A DNA stretch of 64,000 bases from NCBI RefSeq assembly GCF_002954685.1, contig NZ_MSCN01000001.1, forward strand, positions 2,188,429 through 2,252,428, given 5' to 3'. Source of the DNA: Polaribacter porphyrae. GTDB taxonomy: Bacteria > Bacteroidota > Bacteroidia > Flavobacteriales > Flavobacteriaceae. Made by a program: the position numbers and the translations under genes. Below, one piece after another: positions 1 to 7,824 of this stretch; position 1 is the stretch's first letter; every line of letters begins with the position of its first letter. Under the pieces are notes generated by a model. That model saw only the letters and a list, made by a program, of their open reading frames with translations. It searched no databases and had not been told where the DNA came from.

Positions 1-843
1 ATTAGTAAAGTATTTCTACCTCTTTCTTTGGCAATTATTATGCTTGGAATGGGCATGACTTTAGTACCTGATGATTTTAAAAGGATATTCAAATATCCCA
101 AAGCCATTTTAATTGGTCTTACTAATCAATTAATTCTATTGCCAATTATTGGTTTTTTATTAGCGATTCTTTTCAATGTAGATTCTATATTAGCTGTTGG
201 AATTATGATTTTAGCTTCTTGTCCTGGAGGGCCTACAAGTAATTTAATTACACAAGTTTGTAAAGGAAATATTGCACTTTCTGTTACGTTAACAGCTTTA
301 GCAAGTTTTATTAGTATTTTATTGATTCCGTTTATCATTTCATTTGCTTTGAATTATTTTGGCTCTGATACTGGAGCAACCATAAAGCTTCCTATTAGAG
401 ATACTATTTTGCAAATTATGGTAATTACTGTAATTCCTATCTTATTAGGAATGATAATTCGCAACTACAAAAAAAACTTTGCAAAACGTATGGAAAAACC
501 AATGCGAATTGCATCAACAATAATTTTTATTCTAGTTTTTATAGCTGTTTTGGCATCTAGTTCAGATAAAATAGTAATTGGAATGAAAGCTGCTGGTTTG
601 GCAACCCTATTGTTAAACATTACTACAATGGCTTTAGGCTTTTATACTGCTAAACTTTTTAAACTAGATTTAAAAAGTTCAATATCTATTACTATTGAAA
701 GTGGAATACAAAATGGAACTTTAGCTTTGGTAATTGCTGCTTCAGTTTTAAATAACCCAGAAATGGGGATTCCTATTGGTGCTTATGCCATTTGGATGTT
801 TATTACTGGTGGCATTTTAATGTGGCATTTTGGAAGGAAATAA
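1..843 (+). CDS. Bile acid:Na+ symporter (BASS) family transporter, 5' end outside window
   Basis: The reading frame is open from base 1 to a TAA at 841-843, so the gene begins upstream of the window and about 280 residues are visible. It is a hydrophobic polytopic membrane protein. The segment SCPGGPTSN (near base 220) matches the conserved crossover helix of the BASS fold, and ESGIQNGTLAL near base 700 matches the conserved Glu/Gln sodium-site helix. Family members carry organic anions (bile acids, pantoate, 2-keto acids) together with sodium; the substrate here cannot be read from sequence. It is the last gene before a small accessory island. The start is unknown; an internal TTG at base 28 is not a credible start because the homologous region continues upstream of it. 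Confidence 0.85.
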   Translation: MSKVFLPLSLAIIMLGMGMTLVPDDFKRIFKYPKAILIGLTNQLILLPIIGFLLAILFNVDSILAVGIMILASCPGGPTSNLITQVCKGNIALSVTLTALASFISILLIPFIISFALNYFGSDTGATIKLPIRDTILQIMVITVIPILLGMIIRNYKKNFAKRMEKPMRIASTIIFILVFIAVLASSSDKIVIGMKAAGLATLLLNITTMALGFYTAKLFKLDLKSSISITIESGIQNGTLALVIAASVLNNPEMGIPIGAYAIWMFITGGILMWHFGRK

Positions 844-930
844 ATTATCTTTACAAGATAAAACGAACAAAAAGTATGTATATCTACTTAAATTAGCGAG
901 ATAACGTTAGTAAAATTAACTATATAACTA

Positions 931-940
931 GTTGCCATTA
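931..940. repeat. Left arm of 10-bp inverted repeat bounding a two-gene cassette
   Basis: GTTGCCATTA at 931-940 is the exact reverse complement of TAATGGCAAC at 1567-1576. The two arms enclose precisely the two overlapping genes at 947-1560, with 6 bp between each arm and the nearest start or stop codon. A short palindrome TAACGTTA lies at 902-909. The arrangement looks like a mobile gene cassette or a small transposable unit; it does not fit the canonical integron attC consensus. Confidence 0.6.
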
Positions 941-946
941 ATTTGA

Positions 947-1237
947 ATGAACAGAGAACAAATCAAAAAAGAATTTCAAGAAAATTTCAGAGAATTAAGA
1001 AAAAAACTTAACTCTTGGGAATTGATTCCTGGCGCACCAAAAGACGAATTTGATGGATTAAATCATCAAATTTTGAGCAATTTATATAAAGGTGCTAACT
1101 TGGAAAAGATAACTCGTGTTTTAGAAAGTGAATTATCTGTAACCTACGGACTTTACCACAATGAGTTTGGGGCTGATGAAATGGCTTCTGAAATAATCGA
1201 ATGGTGGAACTTAAAACTTGCTGAAAAAATTCAATGA
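947..1237 (+). CDS. DUF1871-like small helical protein (first gene of cassette)
   Basis: This 96-residue acidic protein has no signal peptide or membrane segment. The pattern LNSWELIPGAPKDEFD followed by ILSNLYKGANLEKI and a C-terminal IIEWW resembles the DUF1871 family (W-P-x-G-P-DEYD, then a helical repeat). That assignment is by pattern only, and no biochemical function is known for the family. The stop codon overlaps the next start (ATGA at 1234-1237), so the pair is translationally coupled. Both genes sit between the two arms of a 10-bp inverted repeat next to an IS remnant, suggesting horizontally acquired cargo such as an immunity or defence pair, which is inference. Confidence 0.6.
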   Translation: MNREQIKKEFQENFRELRKKLNSWELIPGAPKDEFDGLNHQILSNLYKGANLEKITRVLESELSVTYGLYHNEFGADEMASEIIEWWNLKLAEKIQ

Positions 1238-1560
1238 TTTCGGACACAATCGACATAAAAGCTAAACTAACGTTGTATCCAACTGAAAAAGGTGGACGGA
1301 AAACTGGAATCAAAACTGATTACCGACCAAATCACGTTTTTGAATACAAAGAAAACTCGTCTGATTTTGTTACGACTTATATTGGACAAATTGAGTTTGA
1401 AAAGGAATTGATTTTACCAAGTGAAACAGAGAATGTAAAAGTCCGATTTCTAAAACACCAAAATATTGCTGATTTAATTGAAAAGGGAAGAATTTGGTGG
1501 ATTCACGAAGGATCTAATAAAATCGGAGAAGCGGAAATAACTGAAATATTAACCGAATAA
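1234..1560 (+). CDS. Free-standing EF-Tu domain-III-like protein (second gene of cassette)
   Basis: The 108-residue protein follows the layout of the C-terminal beta-barrel (domain III) of elongation factor Tu along its whole length. It has an opening strand, then EKGGRKTG (compare EEGGRHTPF), then YRP, a central strand region, LILPSETENVKVRF (compare MVMPGDNV), and finally GRIWWIHEGSNKIGEAEITEIL (compare RFAIREGGRTVGAGVVTKII), which closes the domain. The GTPase domain and domain II are absent, so it is not a translation factor. It overlaps the preceding gene by 4 bases (ATGA). Possible roles are a ligand-binding barrel or an EF-Tu mimic related to toxins that recruit EF-Tu; neither is shown by the sequence. 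Confidence 0.65.
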   Translation: MISDTIDIKAKLTLYPTEKGGRKTGIKTDYRPNHVFEYKENSSDFVTTYIGQIEFEKELILPSETENVKVRFLKHQNIADLIEKGRIWWIHEGSNKIGEAEITEILTE

Positions 1561-1566
1561 AAAAAC

Positions 1567-1576
1567 TAATGGCAAC
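1567..1576. repeat. Right arm of 10-bp inverted repeat bounding the cassette
   Basis: TAATGGCAAC is the perfect reverse complement of the arm at 931-940. It starts 6 bases after the stop codon of the EF-Tu domain-III-like gene. No target-site duplication was recognised outside the arms. Confidence 0.6.
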
Positions 1577-1638
1577 AAAGAATTGAGTTAAAAACCAAAT
1601 AAATTCTTCCTTAAATTTAGGCACTATTTTTTCTTGCA

Positions 1639-1688
1639 TTGTTGAAGTAGAACAAATCTCCTTTGGTCGATTTATTCTACTTCAACAA
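1639..1688. repeat. 14-bp perfect inverted repeat (long hairpin) beside IS110 remnant
   Basis: TTGTTGAAGTAGAA at 1639-1652 pairs exactly with TTCTACTTCAACAA at 1675-1688, leaving a 22-base loop. It lies 30 bases beyond the stop codon of the transposase remnant, on its 3' side. It is not followed by a clear T-run on either strand, so a simple terminator is unlikely. It may be a relic of the non-coding end of the element, where some IS110/IS1111 elements encode a structured RNA; this is inference. Confidence 0.5.
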
Positions 1689-1718
1689 GCTATAATTATT
1701 CATATTTCTTTTTAGTTT

Positions 1719-1915
1719 TTATTTCACTTTTAAAACTGAAACGTGACCTGCATCATAAGGAATACCTGATTTTGCAATCGCGAAACATTGTTTTAATAGT
1801 TTATTGGAAACCGCTATCAATGCTAATTTTTTACTCTTTCCTTTATTGGTTATTCATTCAAAGAAGCTGTATAACTCTTATTATGTTTATAAGCGCTAAA
1901 GAAACACGCTAGCGA
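1719..1915 (-). pseudogene. C-terminal remnant of IS110-family transposase, frameshifted
   Basis: Read on the minus strand, the stretch encodes SAYKHNKSYTASLNE, then after a frameshift GKSKKLALIAVSNKLLKQ, FAIAKSGIPYD and a stop at 1719-1721. This is the typical C-terminus of Transposase_20 (IS110-type DEDD/serine recombinases): the KHN motif, then GK-KK-ALIAV-NKLL and the IAKSG-PYD tail. The catalytic N-terminal DEDD domain and everything upstream is missing, so the element is dead. It is the only trace of a mobile element in the window and lies directly beside the inverted-repeat cassette. The upstream limit is approximate. Confidence 0.75.
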
Positions 1916-1926
1916 AAAACTCCAAC

Positions 1927-2313
1927 CTACCTTTCCAAAATGGCTGTAATATTAGGTTTAAAATAATTAGGACCTTTTAAGACCTTACCATCTTCTCTAT
2001 AAATAGGTTTACCATCTTCACCTAATTTACTCATATTAGAACGTTGAATTTCATTAAAAACTTCCTCAATTTTATCTTGCATTCCATGCTCTATAATAGT
2101 CCCACACAAAATGTAGAGCATATCTCCTAAAGCATCAGCAACTTCAACTAAATCATTATTTTGTGCAGCTTCTAAATATTCTTCATTTTCTTCTTTCATC
2201 AATTCAAAACGCAATTGTTTTCTGTCATTAGAAATATGAACTGTTGGTACATCTTGAATATTTAATTTAAATGCGGTATGAAATGCATGTACTGCAGCTA
2301 TTTTATCTTTCAT
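1927..2313 (-). CDS. MazG-like all-alpha NTP pyrophosphohydrolase family protein
   Basis: The 128-residue cytosolic protein has the metal-binding pattern of the MazG/PRA-PH superfamily: an EExxEE-type helix (KEENEEYLEA, about residues 40-49) followed by VADALGDMLYILCGT (about 57-72), whose acidic residues bind Mg. Family enzymes hydrolyse nucleoside triphosphates or phosphoribosyl-ATP to the monophosphate and PPi. The gene is not near his genes, so a nucleotide house-cleaning role is more likely than histidine synthesis. The C-terminus (GEDGKPIYREDGKVLKGPNY) is conserved in the subgroup known from bacteria and phages. It is a single gene with its 3' end facing the accessory island. Confidence 0.8.
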   Translation of the reverse strand: MKDKIAAVHAFHTAFKLNIQDVPTVHISNDRKQLRFELMKEENEEYLEAAQNNDLVEVADALGDMLYILCGTIIEHGMQDKIEEVFNEIQRSNMSKLGEDGKPIYREDGKVLKGPNYFKPNITAILER

Positions 2314-2477
2314 TTTTGTTTAGTGATTTTGCTTGACTATTTTTTTATTTTTAAGTTAAATATCACAAATAAATATGCTTTTATTTGTAATTTTGTTTTT
2401 AGCAATATATTGAAACTTTATGATTTTCAAAATAATTATAAATGGTTTTAATACAGAACTTATAAAGAATTACAACC

Positions 2478-2684
2478 ATGTTTCTAAATGCTTTTTTTTC
2501 TACAGGTAGAATTATTTTTATGATATTTTTTGTACTTGTTTTTGGGGCTTTAATCGTTTGGAGTTATAGAAAGGACATTAAAAATCATGAACGTTATTAC
2601 AAAAATGCAGGCAAAAAAGTACTTATTTATGGTAGTTTAATTATTGCCATTTTTGTAGCAATCAGAATTATTTTTGGTAATTAA
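2478..2684 (+). CDS. Small two-helix membrane protein of unknown function
   Basis: The 68-residue protein has two predicted membrane helices (about residues 10-30 and 47-66) joined by a basic loop (YRKDIKNHERYYKNAGKK) that probably faces the cytoplasm. No family could be named. A TAATTTTG box at 2388-2395 (TAnnTTTG) is a candidate -7 element, which would give a leader of roughly 75 bases. The gene stands alone, convergent with the AlkD-like gene (7 bases between stops). Confidence 0.6.
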   Translation: MFLNAFFSTGRIIFMIFFVLVFGALIVWSYRKDIKNHERYYKNAGKKVLIYGSLIIAIFVAIRIIFGN

Positions 2685-2690
2685 AATAAT

Positions 2691-3389
2691 TTATTTCCTA
2701 TAAATATTTCTAGGATAATCAGATATTCTCACACCATCTTTTTGTAGTTCTCTTAAAGCATCATTTGCAATCCATTTTGCAGAATTAGATGGTAATTTTA
2801 CAATTTCGTTTGCTTGTTTAATCGCTTCTTTATTAAGGTCTATATTTCTTTTACCTATGTTTCTTAATGCCCAGTTTACAGCTTTTTTTACATAAAGCCT
2901 ATCATCTGTTGATGCTTCTTTAATTATAGGAAGAAATTGGATAAATAATTCATTTTCAGATTTTTTATCAAACATACAATATGATGCCATTATTGCAAAA
3001 GCGGCTCTTTTTTCAAATTCATTCTCTCTGTTACACCAATCTAAAATTTTGGCTAAAGCAAACTTACTTCTAGAAAACAATTTCATAGCAAAGCTGTCAC
3101 ATATTTCCCAATTCTCGAAAGTAACTACCCATTTCTCTATCAAATCTTCTGTTACATCTTTTGGATTAAATACCTTACTGCACAGCAACCTGCCTTCGTA
3201 AATTCCGCTATCAAAAAGTTGAATCGCTAACTCATTGTTTTTACCAATTTCTTTTGCAATTGCATTTAAATCTTTATGAGTAATTCCTAATGCATTGGTA
3301 CTTTCTATCCCGAATTTTTGTTTTCTGTACAAAACATTTTCTAAATTCTCTAGCTGTTTTAGTTTAGATATGATTTCTTCAAACCTCAA
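2691..3389 (-). CDS. AlkD-like DNA alkylation repair protein (HEAT-like repeats)
   Basis: This 232-residue all-helical protein belongs to the AlkC/AlkD family of DNA glycosylases, which remove positively charged 3- and 7-alkylpurines without base flipping. WEICDS (about residues 92-97) and VNWALRNIGKRN (about 170-181) carry the Trp, Asp and Trp that line the catalytic cleft of characterised AlkD enzymes. It is the last gene of a minus-strand operon that also contains tag, separated from the upstream membrane-protein gene by 8 bases, so two unrelated alkyl-base glycosylases are co-expressed. Confidence 0.85.
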   Translation of the reverse strand: MRFEEIISKLKQLENLENVLYRKQKFGIESTNALGITHKDLNAIAKEIGKNNELAIQLFDSGIYEGRLLCSKVFNPKDVTEDLIEKWVVTFENWEICDSFAMKLFSRSKFALAKILDWCNRENEFEKRAAFAIMASYCMFDKKSENELFIQFLPIIKEASTDDRLYVKKAVNWALRNIGKRNIDLNKEAIKQANEIVKLPSNSAKWIANDALRELQKDGVRISDYPRNIYRK

Positions 3390-3397
3390 AAGAATAC

Positions 3398-4156
3398 TTA
3401 TTTTAAGTTTCTAATTAACGTTACTCTTTTCCATGCTTTTCTATTCATTTGAGTGTAAATGAAAAAACAACTTATATCTAACAAAAAATAGAATAAACTA
3501 ATACCACTGGGTGGATTATTACTTGGTAAAAATTCAAAAACACCAAAGGCTGTGTTTGGCCATTTCCAACATCCAAAGGCTGTACCTCCTATTTCTAAAA
3601 TGGCAACTAAAATATACATTGCGTAAAAAAACAACCTATCTTTTGGTCTTTTTAAAAGTAATAGAAAAACACAGATGGTCATTACAAAACCAAAAATATC
3701 TGTAAAGAATATCAAATAAGTAGTTGCAAAAACTGCGATTGCAATTGCAAATAACTGCTCAATAGCTTTGTGATGTTTTCTTACAACTGATGCTTTGCTA
3801 AACATAAAAATTCTACCATATAAAGCTGCATGACCTATTGGAACATAAAAAGGCACATTTTCTAATCTATAGGTATACATTCCACATAATCTTGAGAAAA
3901 AATACTCGCCTGCAAAACCAAGAATAACAGCATAAATCATTAATTCTTTAACTCTTGGAGTTGATCTAAAATACATTTTAAAAAAACCGAGAAACATTAA
4001 AATGTTAATCCAAAGTTGAGAGTTAGAAATATGTTCTGCAAAAAAAAGACTATCAAAAAACAACACAAAAACAAAAAATACAAAACGCCCAATTTCTCTA
4101 TTAAAAATAGATATTATTTGTTTTAAATCTTCTTTAGGAACTTGTAAAATCTGCAT
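3398..4156 (-). CDS. Polytopic membrane protein of unknown function in the tag-alkD operon
   Basis: The 252-residue protein has about seven predicted membrane helices after a short charged N-terminus. I do not recognise a named family. Features that look conserved are a helix ending GEYFFSRLCGMYTYRLENVP, a following GHAALYGR motif, and a loop SNNPPSG before the last helix; the polar residues in these could form an active or binding site within the membrane. Its ATG overlaps the tag stop codon by one base, and alkD follows after 8 bases, so it is transcribed with two DNA-repair enzymes and a peptidase. A repair function is not implied by its own sequence. Confidence 0.6.
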   Translation of the reverse strand: MQILQVPKEDLKQIISIFNREIGRFVFFVFVLFFDSLFFAEHISNSQLWINILMFLGFFKMYFRSTPRVKELMIYAVILGFAGEYFFSRLCGMYTYRLENVPFYVPIGHAALYGRIFMFSKASVVRKHHKAIEQLFAIAIAVFATTYLIFFTDIFGFVMTICVFLLLLKRPKDRLFFYAMYILVAILEIGGTAFGCWKWPNTAFGVFEFLPSNNPPSGISLFYFLLDISCFFIYTQMNRKAWKRVTLIRNLK

Positions 4157-4713
4157 TAACTTGGGTATTTAAAACAATCTGTGGTGTGATCATTAACCAT
4201 ACCTACTGCTTGCATAAATGCATATATAACTGTAGAGCCTACAAACTTAAAACCTCGTTTTTTTAAGTCTTTAGAAATTTTATCTGATAAAGCTGTTGTG
4301 GCTGGCACATCTTCTCGTTTATGAAATTGATTAATGATGGGTTTGCCATCTGTATAACTCCAAATAAAATTAGAAAATGAACCAAATTCTTTCTGAACTT
4401 CTATAAATAATTGTGCATTAGTAATGGCACTTCTTACTTTTAATTTATTTCTAATAATACCTGCATCTTGCAATAAAGACTGGTATTTAGATTCTGGATA
4501 TTTTGCTATTTTATGATAATCAAAACTATCAAAAGCTTTCCTAAAATTTTCTCTTTTGTTTAATATGGTTATCCAACTTAAACCCGCTTGAAAAGTCTCA
4601 AGTAACAGAAATTCGTATAAAGTTGCATCATCATAAACAGGCTCTCCCCATTCATTATCATGATATTCTTGATACAATTTACTATCGGTAACCCAAAAAC
4701 ATCTATGCCTCAT
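4156..4713 (-). CDS. tag: DNA-3-methyladenine glycosylase I
   Basis: The 185-residue protein is full length for Tag, which excises 3-methyladenine as the first step of base-excision repair. The N-terminus RHRCFW and the HDNEWG motif, plus the C-terminal HTTDCF, carry the Cys/His residues of the structural zinc site (two Cys, two His). The central AGLSWITILNKRENFRKAF is the helix-hairpin region diagnostic of the family. The start codon immediately follows the stop of the upstream M24 peptidase gene, and the stop overlaps the next start by one base, so translation is coupled. Confidence 0.93.
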   Translation of the reverse strand: MRHRCFWVTDSKLYQEYHDNEWGEPVYDDATLYEFLLLETFQAGLSWITILNKRENFRKAFDSFDYHKIAKYPESKYQSLLQDAGIIRNKLKVRSAITNAQLFIEVQKEFGSFSNFIWSYTDGKPIINQFHKREDVPATTALSDKISKDLKKRGFKFVGSTVIYAFMQAVGMVNDHTTDCFKYPS

Positions 4714-6060
4714 TTAATTTAGCTTTATTGGTTTAATTTCAGTTTGCCTTTCATTTACATATTCAAAAGTATTATCGCCAAAAAAACCTGCCTCTTCTAG
4801 CATAATTCTAATGTTTTTGTCCCATTCTTTTATAAAAACTGTGGTATTTAATTCAATTGCGTAAGCTGTGTTTTTTTGCAAAGGATAATCACCTTTAAAA
4901 GGCACACCATCTTGAGAATCCCACATACCAATTGTTGTACCTGCAGAATGCCCATATTTACCTAAAGGATGTGTATAAATTGATGGTTTTAAGCCTTCTT
5001 TCTTGCCTTGTTCTAAAGAAGCTAACAATATTTCGTTTCCTGTTTTACCAGCTTTCATAGTAATCGTTAAAATATCTTGTACTCTGTTTCCTTTTTTAAA
5101 TGCTTCTTTTAAAAATTCTGGAACATCGTTTTCATCATCTTTTAAAACATAAGCATGTTGCTGACAATCTGTATTTAAACCAATGTAGGTAATCCCAAAA
5201 TCGCAATGCAATAAATCTCCTTTCTGGATAATTTTTTCATCTTTACTTTTAGAAAAAGATTCAATATGAGATTTTAATGCCTCTTTATTTCTTTGCACAT
5301 CTATTGTTGGGTGAAACCAAGTTTCTAAACCTAATTCTGTTACTTTTTGACGCATAAACCAGACCAAATCTTCAGTTGAGGTTATACCAGATACAATTGT
5401 TTTTTCAGAAAAAGTTTCATCAATAATATGGTGTGTTATTTTTACTAATTTTCTGAATAAAACTAGCTCTTTTTCTGTTCTAGTTTCTATCCAAGCAATG
5501 CCTAACTTTTCTGCTGATATAAATTTCGATGTGATTTCTTTTGGTAAATTAGCATTTAACTCATCAAAATCTGTTTTTACCAAACCATCAGCTAAAGGAA
5601 AGTGTTTAGAGTAATTCAATCCTATTTTCTTTGGATCTTTTTCTTTTATAATGTTTTCTAAAGCCTTCCATTGATTGGGTTCTTGCTCTTTATCCCAAGT
5701 AGATTGTATGCTTTTACCAATATCATATCTTGCTACAGCTATTCTTTCTAATGTATCTTTTTCTCTATCTCTATAAAAAACAATAATGGTTCTTCTTCTG
5801 GCATTTAACCAAGTTGCTGGCAACATCGTTTTTAAAACTGGATCTTCATTATACTCTCTAGAAACCAACATCCACATATCTAAATCTGCTTTATCCATAA
5901 GCTGTGGTAATAGATTTTGGAATCTATCTTCTAAAAGTTCATCTTTTAAAGCTGCTCTATCTTTTTCATCTAAAATATTGTATTGTTGCTCTTTTACGAC
6001 TTCTTTTTTACATGATAAGCAAAATATTATAATAAAGATTGTGATTATTTTTTTAAACAT
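4714..6060 (-). CDS. M24 family metallopeptidase lipoprotein (Xaa-Pro aminopeptidase-like)
   Basis: The 448-residue protein begins with a lipoprotein signal (lipobox LSCKK, Cys at about residue 17), so it is exported and lipid anchored. The C-terminal half is a pita-bread M24 fold with its five metal ligands in order: Asp in HCDFGITY, Asp in GLNTDCQQH, His in THPLGKYGH, Glu in AIELN and Glu in MLEEAG. The N-terminal part matches the creatinase-like domain of proline-specific aminopeptidases. It probably degrades proline-containing peptides in the periplasm. It is the first gene of an operon with tag, a membrane protein and alkD. Confidence 0.88.
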   Translation of the reverse strand: MFKKIITIFIIIFCLSCKKEVVKEQQYNILDEKDRAALKDELLEDRFQNLLPQLMDKADLDMWMLVSREYNEDPVLKTMLPATWLNARRRTIIVFYRDREKDTLERIAVARYDIGKSIQSTWDKEQEPNQWKALENIIKEKDPKKIGLNYSKHFPLADGLVKTDFDELNANLPKEITSKFISAEKLGIAWIETRTEKELVLFRKLVKITHHIIDETFSEKTIVSGITSTEDLVWFMRQKVTELGLETWFHPTIDVQRNKEALKSHIESFSKSKDEKIIQKGDLLHCDFGITYIGLNTDCQQHAYVLKDDENDVPEFLKEAFKKGNRVQDILTITMKAGKTGNEILLASLEQGKKEGLKPSIYTHPLGKYGHSAGTTIGMWDSQDGVPFKGDYPLQKNTAYAIELNTTVFIKEWDKNIRIMLEEAGFFGDNTFEYVNERQTEIKPIKLN

Positions 6061-6205
6061 AAAAACTGATTTAAAGAAACCTAAAATTACTATTTAATGT
6101 AAGAATAACAATTCTTTTTGGAATAATTTTTGATTAAAAATACTTGTTTACTCATTAAAAAGTAACGTTAACTCATTTTCATTTTTTTAGACTTTATAGG
6201 CCTTG

Positions 6206-6213
6206 TACTTTTG
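6206..6213 (+). promoter_or_regulatory. Candidate -7 element (TACTTTTG) for the DUF6146 gene
   Basis: TACTTTTG fits the Bacteroidota TAnnTTTG consensus recognised by the primary sigma factor. No good TTTG -33 box is present at the ideal spacing; a TTTTTTTAG tract lies about 15 bases upstream. The coding start at 6291 would leave a leader of about 70 bases. Confidence 0.4.
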
Positions 6214-6290
6214 GAGTGTCGTAAATAGAAAACTAATATTTTCTCAAATTGATTAAAAAAACTTATATTAACTATTCAATACTCAATATT

Positions 6291-6725
6291 ATGAAGTTAT
6301 TTAAAAACATATTAATTATATTAACTTTAGGGATATTTTTTTGGGCATGTGGTTCTAGCCCCATAAAAAAAGAAGCAACAGAAAAAGAAGAACCTGTTGT
6401 GATTGCTAATGATAGTTTAGAATACGAAATAATTATTATTGACCCTGGTTTTAATTATTATTTAAATGCAATTGCTCAACCAGAAGGTTTTTACTCTCAA
6501 CAATATTTAGAAACTAGAAACCGAATTTGGGTGATAAATTGGAATCAAAGAGTGCAGAACCCGAGCCAATTTAACCCTAATATTTATGAAAATATTATAG
6601 ATTACCAACAAACTATTGATTATGGCTACGAAGTAAACTATAAGCTTTTTAATTACTTTTTATTTGCTCAACGTAAATACAATATGAATTTAGGTGGTGG
6701 GTTTAGAACTGGTCGAATTAATTAG
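6291..6725 (+). CDS. DUF6146 family lipoprotein
   Basis: The 144-residue protein starts at the ATG at 6291, because MKLFKNILIILTLGIFFWAC is a proper lipoprotein signal with the lipobox Cys at residue 20; a longer frame from 6249 would bury the signal. The body contains EYEIIIIDPGF, YLETRN and a WN-RV segment characteristic of the Bacteroidota-specific DUF6146 family, whose function is unknown. It ends in FRTGRIN. The gene runs into folA on the opposite strand, and their 3' ends overlap by 8 bases. Confidence 0.8.
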   Translation: MKLFKNILIILTLGIFFWACGSSPIKKEATEKEEPVVIANDSLEYEIIIIDPGFNYYLNAIAQPEGFYSQQYLETRNRIWVINWNQRVQNPSQFNPNIYENIIDYQQTIDYGYEVNYKLFNYFLFAQRKYNMNLGGGFRTGRIN

Positions 6726-7209
6726 TTTTCTTATATGAAACAAAACTGTAATTAAATTTATTTTTTTCATCAGCTTTAAAATCTTCTCTTGCAACCTCTT
6801 GCCAAATGTTTGTATCTATATTTGGAAAGAAAGCATCAGCTTCAAATTCGTGATGAACATGGGTAATCTCTAATCTATCAGCTAAATCATTTTCTAGAGC
6901 ATATTTATAAATCTGCTCTCCCCCAATCACAAAAATCTTTTCATCTTCTTTAGCAAAATCTAGAGCCTCTTCTAAACTGTAGGCAATTAAACAACCGTCT
7001 TTAAAATAGTCTTTATTTCTAGTGATAATAATTGTAGTTCTATTAGGTAAGGGTTTTCCAATAGATTCAAAGGTTTTTCTACCCATTAAAATATGATGAC
7101 CTGTAGTTACTTTTTTGAATCGTTTTAAATCTGCAGGTAAATGCCAGATTAAGTCATTGTTTTTTCCTAACGCATTATTTTTTGCAATTGCAGCAATTAT
7201 TGTAATCAT
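6718..7209 (-). CDS. folA: Dihydrofolate reductase
   Basis: The 163-residue enzyme reduces dihydrofolate to tetrahydrofolate with NADPH and works together with thymidylate synthase encoded 650 bases away. It shows the family landmarks: AAIAKNNALGKNNDLIWHLP with the active-site loop Trp and the acidic substrate residue replaced in position by D of LPADLKRF, the MGRKTFESIG motif, and the FVIGGEQIY cofactor loop. Length is normal for bacterial DHFR. A TATTTTTG box at 7229-7236 on the minus strand lies 20 bases before the start. Its 3' end overlaps the convergent DUF6146 gene by 8 bases. Confidence 0.95.
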   Translation of the reverse strand: MITIIAAIAKNNALGKNNDLIWHLPADLKRFKKVTTGHHILMGRKTFESIGKPLPNRTTIIITRNKDYFKDGCLIAYSLEEALDFAKEDEKIFVIGGEQIYKYALENDLADRLEITHVHHEFEADAFFPNIDTNIWQEVAREDFKADEKNKFNYSFVSYKKTN

Positions 7210-7510
7210 ATTTTAATAAGAGTTTATGCAAAAATAATGGATTTGCATTCAGATTTGACGTTTTTGGAGCATTTTAGAAAAAATTAGACACAAACGAATA
7301 CGTTTTCGAACGCAAAACACCTGAAAATCAAGCTAAAAGAATATCCTATTTTTTTAAAAATACTATAATTTAGTTAGCTATTTATTTTGAATTATCAATA
7401 TTTTATATAATCATATTGTAAAACTGATAATTCTTTAAAATTCTTCTCAAATATTGTTTGTTTAGAGTATGTTCTTATATATTTTTACCTAAAATTTTGA
7501 ATATAATATT
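7210..7510. other. Intergenic region with folA promoter and leader of the CBM48 gene
   Basis: This 301-base gap is very AT-rich. The minus strand carries the TATTTTTGC element (7228-7236) for folA. The plus strand has no clean TAnnTTTG box; TTGTTTGTTTAG near 7456 and TATATATTTTTA near 7476 are the nearest promoter-like sequences before the start at 7511. I see no coding potential or hairpin of note. Confidence 0.5.
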
Positions 7511-7807
7511 ATGGCAATCAAGAAACAATTTTTAAAAAGTAAACCAGTATGTAAAGTAACTTTTACTGTACCTGCTGAAGAGGCTAAAAGTGTTGCAGTA
7601 GTAGGAAGCTTTAATGAATGGAATGAAAAAGCAACTCCGCTTAAGAAATTAAAAAACGGTTCTTTTAAAGGTACTGTTGATTTAGATGCTGGAAATTCTT
7701 ATGAGTTTAGATATTTAGTTGATGGTGAATATGTAAATGAAGAAGAAGCTGACAGCTTTGCATGGAGTGATTTTGCAAGTGCTGATAACTGCGTATTAAG
7801 TTTATAA
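7511..7807 (+). CDS. Stand-alone CBM48 / isoamylase N-terminal (AMPK glycogen-binding-like) domain protein
   Basis: This 98-residue cytosolic protein is one immunoglobulin-like early-set domain. VAVVGSFNEWNEKATPLKK, then GSFKGTVDLDAG and YEFRYLVDGEYV, match the glucan-binding core of CBM48 and AMPK-beta domains, including the aromatic residues that stack on alpha-glucans. No enzyme domain is attached, so it may bind glycogen or regulate a partner; this is inference. It is a monocistronic gene ending at a strong bidirectional terminator shared with thyA. The family is common in Flavobacteriia, usually annotated as an isoamylase early set domain-containing protein. Confidence 0.85.
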   Translation: MAIKKQFLKSKPVCKVTFTVPAEEAKSVAVVGSFNEWNEKATPLKKLKNGSFKGTVDLDAGNSYEFRYLVDGEYVNEEEADSFAWSDFASADNCVLSL

Positions 7808-7824
7808 TAATAGTTGTAAAAAAG

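Noticed and set aside
901..1576. Integron attC sites around the two-gene cassette
   Set aside because: The flanking sequences do not fit the canonical RYYYAAC/GTTRRRY core pairs; only the 10-bp inverted repeat is supported.
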